Source: Streptomyces sp. NRRL F-2664 (GTDB taxonomy: Bacteria > Actinomycetota > Actinomycetes > Streptomycetales > Streptomycetaceae). From it: a DNA stretch of 64,000 nt. Of the stretch, positions 25,978 through 33,535 are shown in pieces; position 1 is the first letter of the stretch; the number at the start of each line of letters is the position of its first letter. A model generated the notes under the pieces. That model worked only from the letters and a program-made list of their open reading frames with translations, searched no databases and was not told where the DNA came from. The translations under genes were made by a program, and so were the position numbers. The stretch lies in assembly GCF_000719345.1 (NCBI RefSeq), contig NZ_JOFX01000018.1:53599-117598 (forward strand). The letters run 5' to 3'.

Positions 25978-27465
25978 AGCCGCGCGGACATCGGCGGCCG
26001 CGCGGGTGCACCGCTCCGCGTGGTCCAGCAGCTGCATCCGGAAGCGTTCGCCGGTCTCGTCCCCGTTCCAGCCCGCCGCTGCCGCGCAGGCGGCGAGCGT
26101 ACGGGCGTGCCGGTCGAGGCGGTCCGCACCCGTGCGGGCCAGTACCGCGTACGAGGCGGGGGTGGCGGCGCGTGCTGCCGGCGGGACGCCACCGGCGCCG
26201 GGCAGAGAGACCAGCAGGGTGGACGGGGCGAGGGTGAACGGCATGCGGTCCGGGGTGAGGGCCGGGGACAGCAGGGTCGGCCGGCCGGCGTCCGCGAAGA
26301 AGCGGACGATCTCCTGCGCGACCCGGACGGCGAAAGCGGTTGTCGCACAACCCGTGGCGGATCCGCACAGCGGCGACGGCCTGCCGTGGCCGGCAGCATA
26401 CCCTCGGTGGTGGCCCGAGCCCTCGCCCGAGCCCTGGCCCGAGTCGTCTCCCGAGTCGTCTCCGTCCGGTTCCGCCGGCTCCGTGCGGTCCCGGAGCCAG
26501 CCGGGGGCGACGAGGATGTCGGTGCCCGCTTCGACGAGGAGACCGTCCCACGTGAAACGGGTGCGGACTTCGTACACAGCGGCTTCGACGGGCGGGAAGT
26601 GCTCCAGCGCGAGCGCCACGGCCCGCGCCGGGCTGCCGGCGGCACCGGGCATGCCCGCGGCGGTGAGGGCGAGCGCCTGGAGGGCCGTCGTGACGGCTGC
26701 CTCGCAGACCACGGCCAGCGTGTGGGCCAGCACTTCCTCGGGCCGTCCCTCCCCGGAGGGCGGGACGCCCTGCGTACGGGCGGCGGGTACCACGGGCTTG
26801 GCGGCCCGGCCGCGTTCCAGGTGCCCGGCCACGGAGTGGGGGTCCGGGTCGGCGAGATAGCGGGCGAGCCGGCGGTTCAGCGCGACCGACCGGCCGTCGT
26901 ACGCGCGGCTGCCCGCGGCCTCGGCCGTCCTGAGCAGCACCTCACTCAGCAGCGTGTCGTCCGCTGCGGCTGCGCCCGCGACCACCCGGCGGGCGGCGCG
27001 CAGCAGTCCGGGCCGCCAGACCTCCCAGGGCAGCGCGTGGTCGTCACGGCGTGCGGCGGCCACCCTCTGCAGCTCCTCGGCCAGCGGTCCGGACAGGTCG
27101 GCCTCGGTCGGAGCAGCGTCAGGGGGGAACGCGACGTGGGGGTACAGGCCGTGCCGACGGCCGGCCGCGTCGAGCCGCACGGGGTCGGTGAGCGCGTGCA
27201 CCGCGGCGCCTTCGGCCAGGAGTCCGGCGGTGTCGGCGGCGCCGAGCGGCACGAGGAACGAGCCGAACGGGGTGCGCAGTCGGACGGGGCGCCCGGAACG
27301 GCTGCGCCGCAAGTGTGCGAGGACTGCGCGGGCCGCGCCCTCACGGGTCAGGGAGGTCAGTCCCAGGGCGCGGGCGGGTGCGTCCGCCCACGGCAGGCGG
27401 TGAGCGAGCATGGCCGCGCTGAAGACGGCGTTCTCCAGCGGCCAGGCGTTGGCGGGGGTGGTCAT
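25957..27465 (-). CDS. Divergent cytochrome P450-like protein
   Basis: 502 residues. The overall plan follows a P450: an N-terminal GRPVRLRTPFGSFLVPLG strand region; an I-helix-like HTLAVVCEAAVTTALQALAL; EHFPPVEAAVYEVRTRF followed by DGLLVEAGTDILVAPGWLRDR, which matches the P450 region after the K helix; and a candidate heme-ligand segment GSATGCATTAFAVRVAQE. The usual FGxGxHxCxG and ExxR motifs are degenerate, and an Asp/Gly/Ser-rich insert (GDDSGDDSGQGSGEGSG) precedes the cysteine. Start ATG at 27465, after GAGGGAGAA. It follows the hydrolase gene by 91 nt and is probably co-transcribed. Alternative: a noncatalytic P450-fold protein or unrelated family. Confidence 0.55.
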   Translation of the reverse strand: MTTPANAWPLENAVFSAAMLAHRLPWADAPARALGLTSLTREGAARAVLAHLRRSRSGRPVRLRTPFGSFLVPLGAADTAGLLAEGAAVHALTDPVRLDAAGRRHGLYPHVAFPPDAAPTEADLSGPLAEELQRVAAARRDDHALPWEVWRPGLLRAARRVVAGAAAADDTLLSEVLLRTAEAAGSRAYDGRSVALNRRLARYLADPDPHSVAGHLERGRAAKPVVPAARTQGVPPSGEGRPEEVLAHTLAVVCEAAVTTALQALALTAAGMPGAAGSPARAVALALEHFPPVEAAVYEVRTRFTWDGLLVEAGTDILVAPGWLRDRTEPAEPDGDDSGDDSGQGSGEGSGHHRGYAAGHGRPSPLCGSATGCATTAFAVRVAQEIVRFFADAGRPTLLSPALTPDRMPFTLAPSTLLVSLPGAGGVPPAARAATPASYAVLARTGADRLDRHARTLAACAAAAGWNGDETGERFRMQLLDHAERCTRAAADVRAAARRLGT

Positions 27466-27556
27466 CGGGGCGCGTTCTCCCTCGGGTCGCACGGAGGCAC
27501 GGGCATGGAATCGGGGTGGCGACGGGCGTGACGGGGCTCGGGACGGGGTGGAGCGT

Positions 27557-29143
27557 TCACTTGTCGCGGAGCACGTACGGCTGGTTGCCGGTGATCTCGC
27601 CGTCGTAGTCCCGGATCTGCGCGTTGACCTGCTCGCGGTAGTGGGCCAGCTCGCCGCGCAGGCTGTCGGAGTAGGCCTGGGGGGCGTGCGAGAGGGGGTA
27701 GTCGTACGACTCGTCGAGCCAGGCCAGCTCCACCCAGCCGTCGGGGAGGTCGTGCGGTGAGGCCGGGCCGCGGCCGTCCAGCATCGGGATGACGTCGTGC
27801 TTGTTGACCAGGCTGATGACCTGCGTGGTGTGGTCGGCGGGCCGTTTGGCGTCGATCGGGGATCCGAGCGTGACGACGTGGGTGACCCGGTACTCGGAGG
27901 CGACGTCGACGTCGGCCGCGAGGTTCATCGCGGTCAGGCCCCCGAGGCTGTGGCCGATCAGCATCAGCTCCGATCCCGCCGGCACACCGGCCCGGCGCAG
28001 GAGCTTCTTCGCCGCCCGGGTGTAGGTGGTGTCGGTGCGCAGGCAGCCGTCGAACGCGCCGACCAGATCCTGCGGTGTGCTGTTGCTGAGCAGGGCGAAG
28101 CTGGTGCCGGGGAGGAGCAGCACGTGTCGTACCGTGCCGTCCGCGCAGGCGACGCGGCGCAGGAGCACCAGCCCGTGGTTGCCGAGGGCACCGATGTCGT
28201 TGATGTAGCTGACGATGTCGTTGCGGGAGGTCCCGAGGACCTTGGCCAGGATGGGGTCGGCGTCGACGCGTTCGGCTCGGCCGGGGCCGGGGTTGAGGTA
28301 CTTGAGGAGGGAGCTGGGCAGTCCGAGGAACGGATCGGTCGTGGGGACACCGCCGGCCAGGGTCACCCAGGAGAACTCGTCGTTGACGGGGTTCTCGTCC
28401 AGCAGGCCGGTCAGCGCGAGGAGTTCCATGATGACGGGGCTGACCGTGGTGAGGGCCCGGGTGACGCCGAGCCGTTCCACAAGGGCGTGCAGGGCGCGAG
28501 CGGCCTCGATCCGGTCCCCCGCGACGACGGCTCCGGTGAGGCGGCGGGCGTGGACGGAGTCGAGGTTGGGGTGGGTGGCGGTGGCCGCTTCGATGCGCAG
28601 GGCGAAGGCGTCCACTGCCATGGCGACGGCGGCGGGCCGCCGGCGCGTCACGTTGCCGGCGATACGCGCCAGTTCGCCGATGACGCCGCCGTTGGGGCCG
28701 AAGCCCAGACCGGCCGGGCTGGTCAGGGCGCGGACGCAGGACAGTGCCGTGCCCAGGGCCCAGCTCGGGCGGCGCAGGGCCTGCAGGGCGAAACGGCCTC
28801 CGGTCAGCGCTCCGGTGAGGTCGGCTCCGGCCTGCTTGGCGGCGAGGGCGGCGTCGGCGAGCAGCACGGAGGCGGCGATGAGCAGTTCGGTGTCGGTGCG
28901 GTGGGCGTCGGTGCGGTGTGGGTCGGTGCGCGGCGTGCCGGAGTGGCGGGTGGTGGCGGCGGTGGCGGCCGGAGGGCGTTGCATGGAGCCGTCGTCCGCG
29001 GGGCCGTCGGGCGCAGGGTCCGGGGTATCGGGGTGGTCGGGAGTGCCGGGATGGCCCGGGGTGGGGATGTCGGCGGTGGGGGCGGCGCTCGTCCGCTGCC
29101 CGTCGGGGAGCTGCCGGGTGGCGTCTCCGGTCGCCTGAGGCAT
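27557..29143 (-). CDS. Alpha/beta-hydrolase, lipase-like
   Basis: 528 residues. The C-terminal half (from about 300) is an alpha/beta-hydrolase: VLLLPGTSFALL, then the nucleophile elbow LMLIGHSLGGLTAMNLA and VTHVVTLGSPIDAKRP, typical of class-3-lipase-like enzymes; a late aspartate (NKHDVIPMLDG) and histidine (PLSHAPQAYS) can complete the triad. The N-terminal 300 residues are an Ala-rich helical region preceded by a Pro/Thr/Asp/His-rich low-complexity stretch (residues about 15-85) with repeats such as TPDHPDTPDP and RTDAHRTDT. No signal peptide. Start ATG at 29143 (alternative in-frame ATGs at 29164 and beyond). First gene of a probable pair with the P450-like gene. Confidence 0.75.
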   Translation of the reverse strand: MPQATGDATRQLPDGQRTSAAPTADIPTPGHPGTPDHPDTPDPAPDGPADDGSMQRPPAATAATTRHSGTPRTDPHRTDAHRTDTELLIAASVLLADAALAAKQAGADLTGALTGGRFALQALRRPSWALGTALSCVRALTSPAGLGFGPNGGVIGELARIAGNVTRRRPAAVAMAVDAFALRIEAATATHPNLDSVHARRLTGAVVAGDRIEAARALHALVERLGVTRALTTVSPVIMELLALTGLLDENPVNDEFSWVTLAGGVPTTDPFLGLPSSLLKYLNPGPGRAERVDADPILAKVLGTSRNDIVSYINDIGALGNHGLVLLRRVACADGTVRHVLLLPGTSFALLSNSTPQDLVGAFDGCLRTDTTYTRAAKKLLRRAGVPAGSELMLIGHSLGGLTAMNLAADVDVASEYRVTHVVTLGSPIDAKRPADHTTQVISLVNKHDVIPMLDGRGPASPHDLPDGWVELAWLDESYDYPLSHAPQAYSDSLRGELAHYREQVNAQIRDYDGEITGNQPYVLRDK

Positions 29144-29580
29144 CACGGTGCAAACCTCTCGTCGCATGGCCCGCTGTTCGGGACGCATGGTGACACCGAC
29201 GGGGGCGTGGCCAGCGCACTCGGCGCGAGGGAGCGCCCGTACCGGGCGCTCGACCGGTGCCCCGTCGTGCCGTGCGCGCCCTGTCCCGACTGGGATCGGT
29301 GGGGCCGCGGCGTCCCCGGGGTGCATTCCGGGTCCGGAGGGATGACGCAGCGGCCCCCCGTTGACGGGGCCTGGGGCAGGGCGCCGCGCCGGGCGGGGTC
29401 GGCCCGCGTCCCGGCGAACACCGGAAAGCCTCTGCCGGCCCACTCCCCTGGCGCGGATCGACGCTCTTGATGCGGGCCCCGGGCAGGGGCGACGACGCCT
29501 TCTCGGGCGCCCCCGTAGGGACCCGGCTCGGCGGCCGGGGTGCCCGGAGGGGCCGTCGCACCAGGCCGCCGAGCGCTTTC
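29144..29580 (-). other. 437-nt intergenic region with a 9-bp hairpin
   Basis: Between the hydrolase start and the imine-reductase stop (both minus strand). A perfect hairpin GAGCGCCCG / CGGGCGCTC with loop TAC lies at 29231-29251 and may be a leader structure. An open frame of 92 codons (29143-29421, minus) ends at the hydrolase start but has poor codon composition and no recognisable product; I do not call it. Otherwise nothing seen. Confidence 0.4.
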
Positions 29581-30468
29581 TCAGCGGCGGCCGAGGATCT
29601 CGGCGACCCTGATGAACCCGTCGGCGCCGTGCCCGCTGTCGACGGCGCGGCGCGCCCAGCCTTCGGCCGCCCGCATGACGCCGGCGTCGATGCCGTGCGC
29701 CTCGGAGGTCTCGACGATGTGAGCCATCGAGGAGACGGCCGAGGTGAGCGGGTTGCCCTCACCGGAGTACGTGCCGCTGTCCATGTCCCCCGCGGTCTCT
29801 TCGAAGACCGGCGGGAGGATGGCCGCGATGCCCTGGGCGAACGGGGCGAGCTCCCGCGCGGTGATCCCCTCCGCCCGCGCCACCGACAGGGCGTGGGCGT
29901 AACCCGCCATGGCCGTCCAGAAGATGTCGAGGAGGGCCACGTCGTAGGCCGCTGCCCGGCCGATGTCGTCGCCGAGGTGCGTGTGGACGCCTCCCAGGGC
30001 CTCCAGGACGGGCCGGTGCTCTTCATAGAGCTCTCGGGGGCCGCTGTGGAGGAATACGCCGGCCGGGGTGCCGATGGTCGTGGTCGGCGTCATGATCGCT
30101 CCGTCGAGGTAGCGGACCGCGTGCTCGGCGGCCCAGGTCGCGGTGTCCCGCGCCCGGTCCGGGGTGTCGGCCGTCAGGTTGACGACCGTGCGCCCCTTGA
30201 GCGCGGCGGTCACCTCGTCACGCCGCAGCACGGAGTCGGCGGCGTCGTAGTTCACCACGCAGACGACGGTCAGTCCGCTCGCGGCGACTGCCTCCTCGGC
30301 GGTGGCGGCGCTGATCGCGCCACGCTCGACGAGTTCCCGGTCCCGACCCGGGGTGCGGTTCCAGACCGTGGTCCGCACCCCGGCGGCCAGGAACGCGGCT
30401 GCCAGCGAACGACCCATCGGCCCCAGGCCGAGTACGGTGACGGCAGCTTCTTCGGTGGACGAGGACAT
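29581..30468 (-). CDS. NAD(P)-dependent imine reductase-like oxidoreductase
   Basis: 295 residues. VTVLGLGPMGRSLAAAFL is the Rossmann dinucleotide motif, NRTPGRD follows the second strand (the NRT favours NADPH), and the C-terminal helical domain with GYAHALSVARAEGI resembles the beta-hydroxyacid dehydrogenase/imine reductase superfamily; the DGAIMTP block is characteristic of actinobacterial imine reductases. Substrate unknown. It diverges from the HxlR gene 55 nt away, which suggests regulation by that protein. Start ATG at 30468. Confidence 0.88.
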   Translation of the reverse strand: MSSSTEEAAVTVLGLGPMGRSLAAAFLAAGVRTTVWNRTPGRDRELVERGAISAATAEEAVAASGLTVVCVVNYDAADSVLRRDEVTAALKGRTVVNLTADTPDRARDTATWAAEHAVRYLDGAIMTPTTTIGTPAGVFLHSGPRELYEEHRPVLEALGGVHTHLGDDIGRAAAYDVALLDIFWTAMAGYAHALSVARAEGITARELAPFAQGIAAILPPVFEETAGDMDSGTYSGEGNPLTSAVSSMAHIVETSEAHGIDAGVMRAAEGWARRAVDSGHGADGFIRVAEILGRR

Positions 30469-30523
30469 GGTTCAACTCCCGTTGGACGAATGGCGAACTG
30501 CAAGAGAGAAGGAGGGGCTGGAG

Positions 30524-30877
30524 ATGACGCGCGGTCGTGCCCTGGACCCGGACGTCTGCGGCGTGACCGCCGCGGTGGCCGTGATCGACGGCAAGTGGAA
30601 GACCGGTCTGCTGTGGCTGTTGGAATCCGGACCGTGCCGGCCCGGTGAGCTGCGCAGGCAGCTGCCCGGCCTCAGCGAGAAGGTGCTGACTCAGGCTCTC
30701 CGCGAGATGGAGACGGACGGGCTCGTGCACCGCGAGGTGTACGACACGCTTCCGCTCAAGACGGAGTACTCGCTCACGGCCTTCGGCCGGGAGCTGTCGG
30801 AGGTGCTGGCCCCGCTCTCCGACTGGGGCCACCGCCGCCTGGAAAAGCTGGCCGCCGGCCGGTCGGCCGCATCCTGA
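30524..30877 (+). CDS. HxlR family transcriptional regulator
   Basis: 117 residues, one MarR/HxlR-type winged helix: the N-terminal CGVTAAVAVIDGKWKTGLLWLL with the Cys and conserved GKWK, RPGELRRQLPGLSEKVLTQALREME, then the wing TEYSLTAFGRELSEVL. The single N-terminal cysteine (near residue 11) is the redox or electrophile sensor in several HxlR relatives (YodB/HypR type). The ATG at 30524 follows GAAGGAGGGG. Divergently arranged with the imine reductase it probably controls. Confidence 0.9.
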   Translation: MTRGRALDPDVCGVTAAVAVIDGKWKTGLLWLLESGPCRPGELRRQLPGLSEKVLTQALREMETDGLVHREVYDTLPLKTEYSLTAFGRELSEVLAPLSDWGHRRLEKLAAGRSAAS

Positions 30878-30973
30878 CGCATCACCCCACCCCCCGCCCC
30901 ACCTGGTCTTTCGGTCGCGGGGCCCTTTCGACCGCCGCCTCACCAGCATCACCCGGCAGCCGCGTCGCGCCAA

Positions 30974-30995
30974 GTACCCACAAAAGGGTGGGTAC
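30974..30995. terminator. Hairpin GTACCCAC-AAAAGG-GTGGGTAC
   Basis: A perfect 8-bp inverted repeat with an A-rich 6-nt loop, about 97 nt past the HxlR stop and 22 nt before the stop of the convergent small gene. Most likely a bidirectional terminator; a regulator site is the alternative. Confidence 0.5.
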
Positions 30996-31016
30996 GGGAG
31001 GCGCCGGTACAACGTT

Positions 31017-31268
31017 TCATCGTGGCACCGCGCCGGCGGGCATCACGCGGTTCCGGGGGGCGGCGGTCGACACGTCCTGCGCGAGGCGGGTGCTGATGCG
31101 GTAGCGCATGTCGCCGGCCGCACGGCGGATCTCCTCCGGCTGCTCGTCCGATTCGAGAACTCCCAGGAGCACCATCAGCGCCCGCGCCTCGTCGGCGCTG
31201 ATCAGCTTCAGGCGCGGCTCCGTGACCCCGTCGAGCAGGGCGTCCAGCAGGTCCAGTACGTCGTCCAT
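31017..31268 (-). CDS. Hypothetical small acidic protein
   Basis: 83 residues, not recognised. The first 60 residues are predicted mostly helical and acidic (MDDVLDLLDALLDG, SADEARALMVLLGVLESDEQPEEIRR), and the tail is short and basic. Codon composition resembles the neighbouring genes and the reading frame is bounded by a convergent hairpin, so it is likely a real gene. Could be an adapter-type or ribosome-associated small protein; no function is claimed. Confidence 0.55.
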   Translation of the reverse strand: MDDVLDLLDALLDGVTEPRLKLISADEARALMVLLGVLESDEQPEEIRRAAGDMRYRISTRLAQDVSTAAPRNRVMPAGAVPR

Positions 31269-31516
31269 GACCCACCAACGCCCGGCTCCCCGGCGACGTC
31301 ACCCGGTCGGGGTGGCGGGCCGGGCATGACAGAGATCCGGATCGCAGGGGATGCGCCTCGTGCTGCCCGGACCGTTGAGGGCGCCCGGGAGGCCACCGCC
31401 GTCGACCCGCCGGATGACGACGACCGATCCGCTCAACGGCTGAATCCGCGGCGGACGCGGCCGGGGCGGTGGGCATGGCGTCGGATCTGTACGGGGTGTC
31501 GGGTGATGATGGCGCA

Positions 31517-32152
31517 GTGCGACTTGATCACGTGTCCTATGCGGTGGCCCGCGACAGCTTCGTCTCGACCGTCCAGTGGATCGGATCGGCCCTCGGCGCC
31601 GGGTTCGTGGACGGGGGCGTGCACCCACGATTCGGCACCCGCAATTTCATTCTCCCGCTGAGCGGCGGGACCTACGTCGAGGTCGTCACCACCCTCGACC
31701 ACCCCGCCGCCGACCGCGCACCCTTCGGCCGGGCCGTCGCCCGCCGCGCCGCCGAAGGCGGCGGCTGGCTCGGTTGGGTGGTCTCCGTCGACGACATCGC
31801 CCCGGTCGAGGCCCGCCTCGGCCGCACCTCGTCCGAAGGCCACCGTGTCCGCCCCGACGGGTACGACCTGAGGTGGAGGCAGATCGGCCTGCTGGAACTG
31901 CTGGAGGACCCGCAACTGCCTTACTTCTTGCAGTGGTTGGTCCCCGCCGAGGAACGCCCGAGCGCCGACCCGCGCACCTCCACCACCATCCAGGGGGTCT
32001 CCATCGCCGGCGACGCCGCCTCCATCGCAGAGTTCCTGGGCGAACCGGCCGACCACCCCCTCGACCAGATCGACGTCACCTGGGTCGCGGACGAGGAACC
32101 GGGCCTGGTCTCGGTCGTGTTCGCGACCCCCCGAGGCCCGGTCACGATCTGA
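31517..32152 (+). CDS. VOC/glyoxalase-like protein
   Basis: 211 residues. RLDHVSYAVARDSF is the first strand and helix of a VOC (glyoxalase-like) domain; RFGTRNFILPLSGGTYVEVV carries the second strand set with a Glu in the usual metal position, and the C-terminal half repeats the fold with insertions. I start at the GTG at 31517 because the family begins at RLDH; an ATG at 31475 is in frame and possible. Substrate unknown. Confidence 0.78.
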   Translation: MRLDHVSYAVARDSFVSTVQWIGSALGAGFVDGGVHPRFGTRNFILPLSGGTYVEVVTTLDHPAADRAPFGRAVARRAAEGGGWLGWVVSVDDIAPVEARLGRTSSEGHRVRPDGYDLRWRQIGLLELLEDPQLPYFLQWLVPAEERPSADPRTSTTIQGVSIAGDAASIAEFLGEPADHPLDQIDVTWVADEEPGLVSVVFATPRGPVTI

Positions 32153-32254
32153 CCGGGGTCCGACTCCCCCACCGGCGCTCCCTGTGTACAGCCGATCCGG
32201 CAGGCGCAGCCTCGGCGCATGTGCCCGCAGGGTCGGCGGCGCTAGGGTGACGTC

Positions 32255-32770
32255 ATGCCCGCCGTGATCGTCCCGCCGCAGCGGATCCTGCGACTGGAAG
32301 CCGTCACCGCCGACAACTTCGACGCCGTGTGCGCCGTACAAGTGCGCCCGGACCAGGCTCACCTGGTCTCCCCCGTCGTCAAGTCCCTGGCCGAGGCGTA
32401 CGTCCACCCCACCAGCGCCTGGCCGCGCGCCGTCGTCGACGGCGACGTCGTCGTCGGCTTCGTGATGGCCTTCCACGACATCGTCTGGGACCCGGCGGCC
32501 GACCCGGACGACCGGCGCAGCGGCATCTGGCGCCTGAACATCGACGCCGGACACCAGGGCAGGGGCTACGGCCGTTTCGCCGTTCACGCCGTCCTGGACG
32601 AGATACGCCGCCGCGGCATCCACCAGCAGGCCCATGTCAGTTGGCACGGCGGCTCCGGCAGCCCCGAGCCCTTCTACCTCGGCCTCGGCTTCACGCCCAC
32701 CGGCGAACTCGTCGGTGACGAACGCGTCGGCGTCCTCACCCTCGACCCGATGGCACCCCGGGCGGGCTGA
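32255..32770 (+). CDS. GNAT family N-acetyltransferase
   Basis: 171 residues, a single GNAT domain: LRLEAVTADNFDAVCAV at the start, GFVMAFHD strand, WRLNIDAGHQGRGYGRFAVHAV as the acetyl-CoA-binding motif A and FYLGLGFTPTGE as motif B. The pattern resembles spermidine/spermine-type N-acetyltransferases (Bltd/PaiA group). Acetyl-CoA-dependent N-acetylation of a small amine is inferred. Start ATG at 32255. Confidence 0.9.
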   Translation: MPAVIVPPQRILRLEAVTADNFDAVCAVQVRPDQAHLVSPVVKSLAEAYVHPTSAWPRAVVDGDVVVGFVMAFHDIVWDPAADPDDRRSGIWRLNIDAGHQGRGYGRFAVHAVLDEIRRRGIHQQAHVSWHGGSGSPEPFYLGLGFTPTGELVGDERVGVLTLDPMAPRAG

Positions 32771-32830
32771 GCCGCCGCTCGACGCCGACGAGCGGCGGAA
32801 GCCGGAGGGTGGGGGGCCGGCTCGTCGTGA

Positions 32831-33080
32831 TCGATAGCCGCATGGGCCGGCGCCCGAAACGGCAGCGACCCCCGCGCCCTCGGCGCCCTCTTCACCGCGG
32901 ACGGCACCTGCACCGACGAGGCCGTCGCCGCCACCTTCCGTGGACGCGCGCGGAGATCGCCGGGTGGAAGGCCCGCGCCGACTCCCTCACCGACAACGTC
33001 CACGTCACCGTTCGCGGCACCCGCGTCGACGGGGACCGGGTCACCGTACGGGCCGTGCACTCCGGACATCCAGAGGCGGC
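32831..33080 (+). pseudogene. Decayed SnoaL-like (NTF2-fold) domain
   Basis: From 32837 the frame reads AWAGARNGSDPRALGALF, TADGTCTDEAVAATFRGR, the usual start of a SnoaL-like polyketide-cyclase-fold domain. At about 32945-32952 (CGCGCGCG) the frame shifts: removing two bases continues with AEIAGWKARADSLTDNV, HVTVRGTRVDGDRVTVRA in the next frame. There is a stop immediately before the fragment at 32828-32830, no start codon fits, and the C-terminal third of the domain is missing. So it is a start-less, frameshifted, truncated remnant. Confidence 0.6.
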
Positions 33081-33316
33081 CCACGCAACGGACGGGAAGC
33101 CCGGGAAGGGGTCCGCCAGGCCGCCGGGGCGGTGAACGCAGGCGTGTTCCGGCCGGAGATCCGCAGCCGGGGTGCCGCCCCGCGCAGATCCGCCGTCCGG
33201 TAGGTCGAGGACTCCAGTCTGCTGATCACCACCCCCGCTCCCCTCCACCGCGCCCGCGGACAGGGGGCAGGAGCACCGCGCGCCACCCGCGCACCCGGCG
33301 GCGACCGTAAGAATTG

Positions 33317-33345
33317 TTGAAAGTTGCCACATTGGCCTGGATTCT
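33317..33345 (+). promoter_or_regulatory. Candidate promoter of the lux-like operon
   Basis: TTGAAA (33317-33322), 17-nt spacer, GATTCT (33340-33345) lies in an unusually AT-rich stretch (33305-33390) for this genome. It is a plausible housekeeping-sigma promoter. A start near 33352 would give a leader of about 185 nt before the ATG at 33536. Confidence 0.4.
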
Positions 33346-33391
33346 TCGCTCAATTTGGTGACTTGCGCACTGATGTTTCATCATCATGACT

Positions 33392-33412
33392 GCACGTCAG
33401 CTTTTGACGTGC
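33392..33412 (+). promoter_or_regulatory. Leader hairpin GCACGTCA-GCTTT-TGACGTGC
   Basis: A perfect 8-bp inverted repeat downstream of the candidate promoter, followed by a GAGGAGG purine run at 33415-33421 and a GGGGG-T-CCCCC pair. The purine run is not followed by a start codon. It may be an operator or an attenuator/leader structure of the operon. Confidence 0.4.
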
Positions 33413-33535
33413 GTCGAGGAGGCGGGGGCGCCGGGGGGTCCCCCGTTCATACCGGCAGAAGCGGCAGGCGGGTCCTCGCACCCGCCGTGCCCCGCCGCGG
33501 CTCCCGTCCCACTTCCGTCACCTAGGCAAAGGCCC

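Noticed and set aside
29143..29421. A 92-codon minus-strand ORF ending at the hydrolase start
   Set aside because: Low-complexity composition, no ribosome site and no homology; listed only as intergenic.
27462..30026. A long minus-strand open frame of 854 codons
   Set aside because: It runs in another frame through the hydrolase gene and is Arg/Pro/His-rich, a typical shadow of high-GC coding sequence; the hydrolase frame at 27557-29143 has recognisable motifs.
33386..33535. N-terminal extension of the PaaK-like ligase from the ATG at 33386
   Set aside because: The added 50 residues are Pro/Ala/Gly-rich without homology and no ribosome site precedes that ATG; the leader hairpin lies in this stretch.
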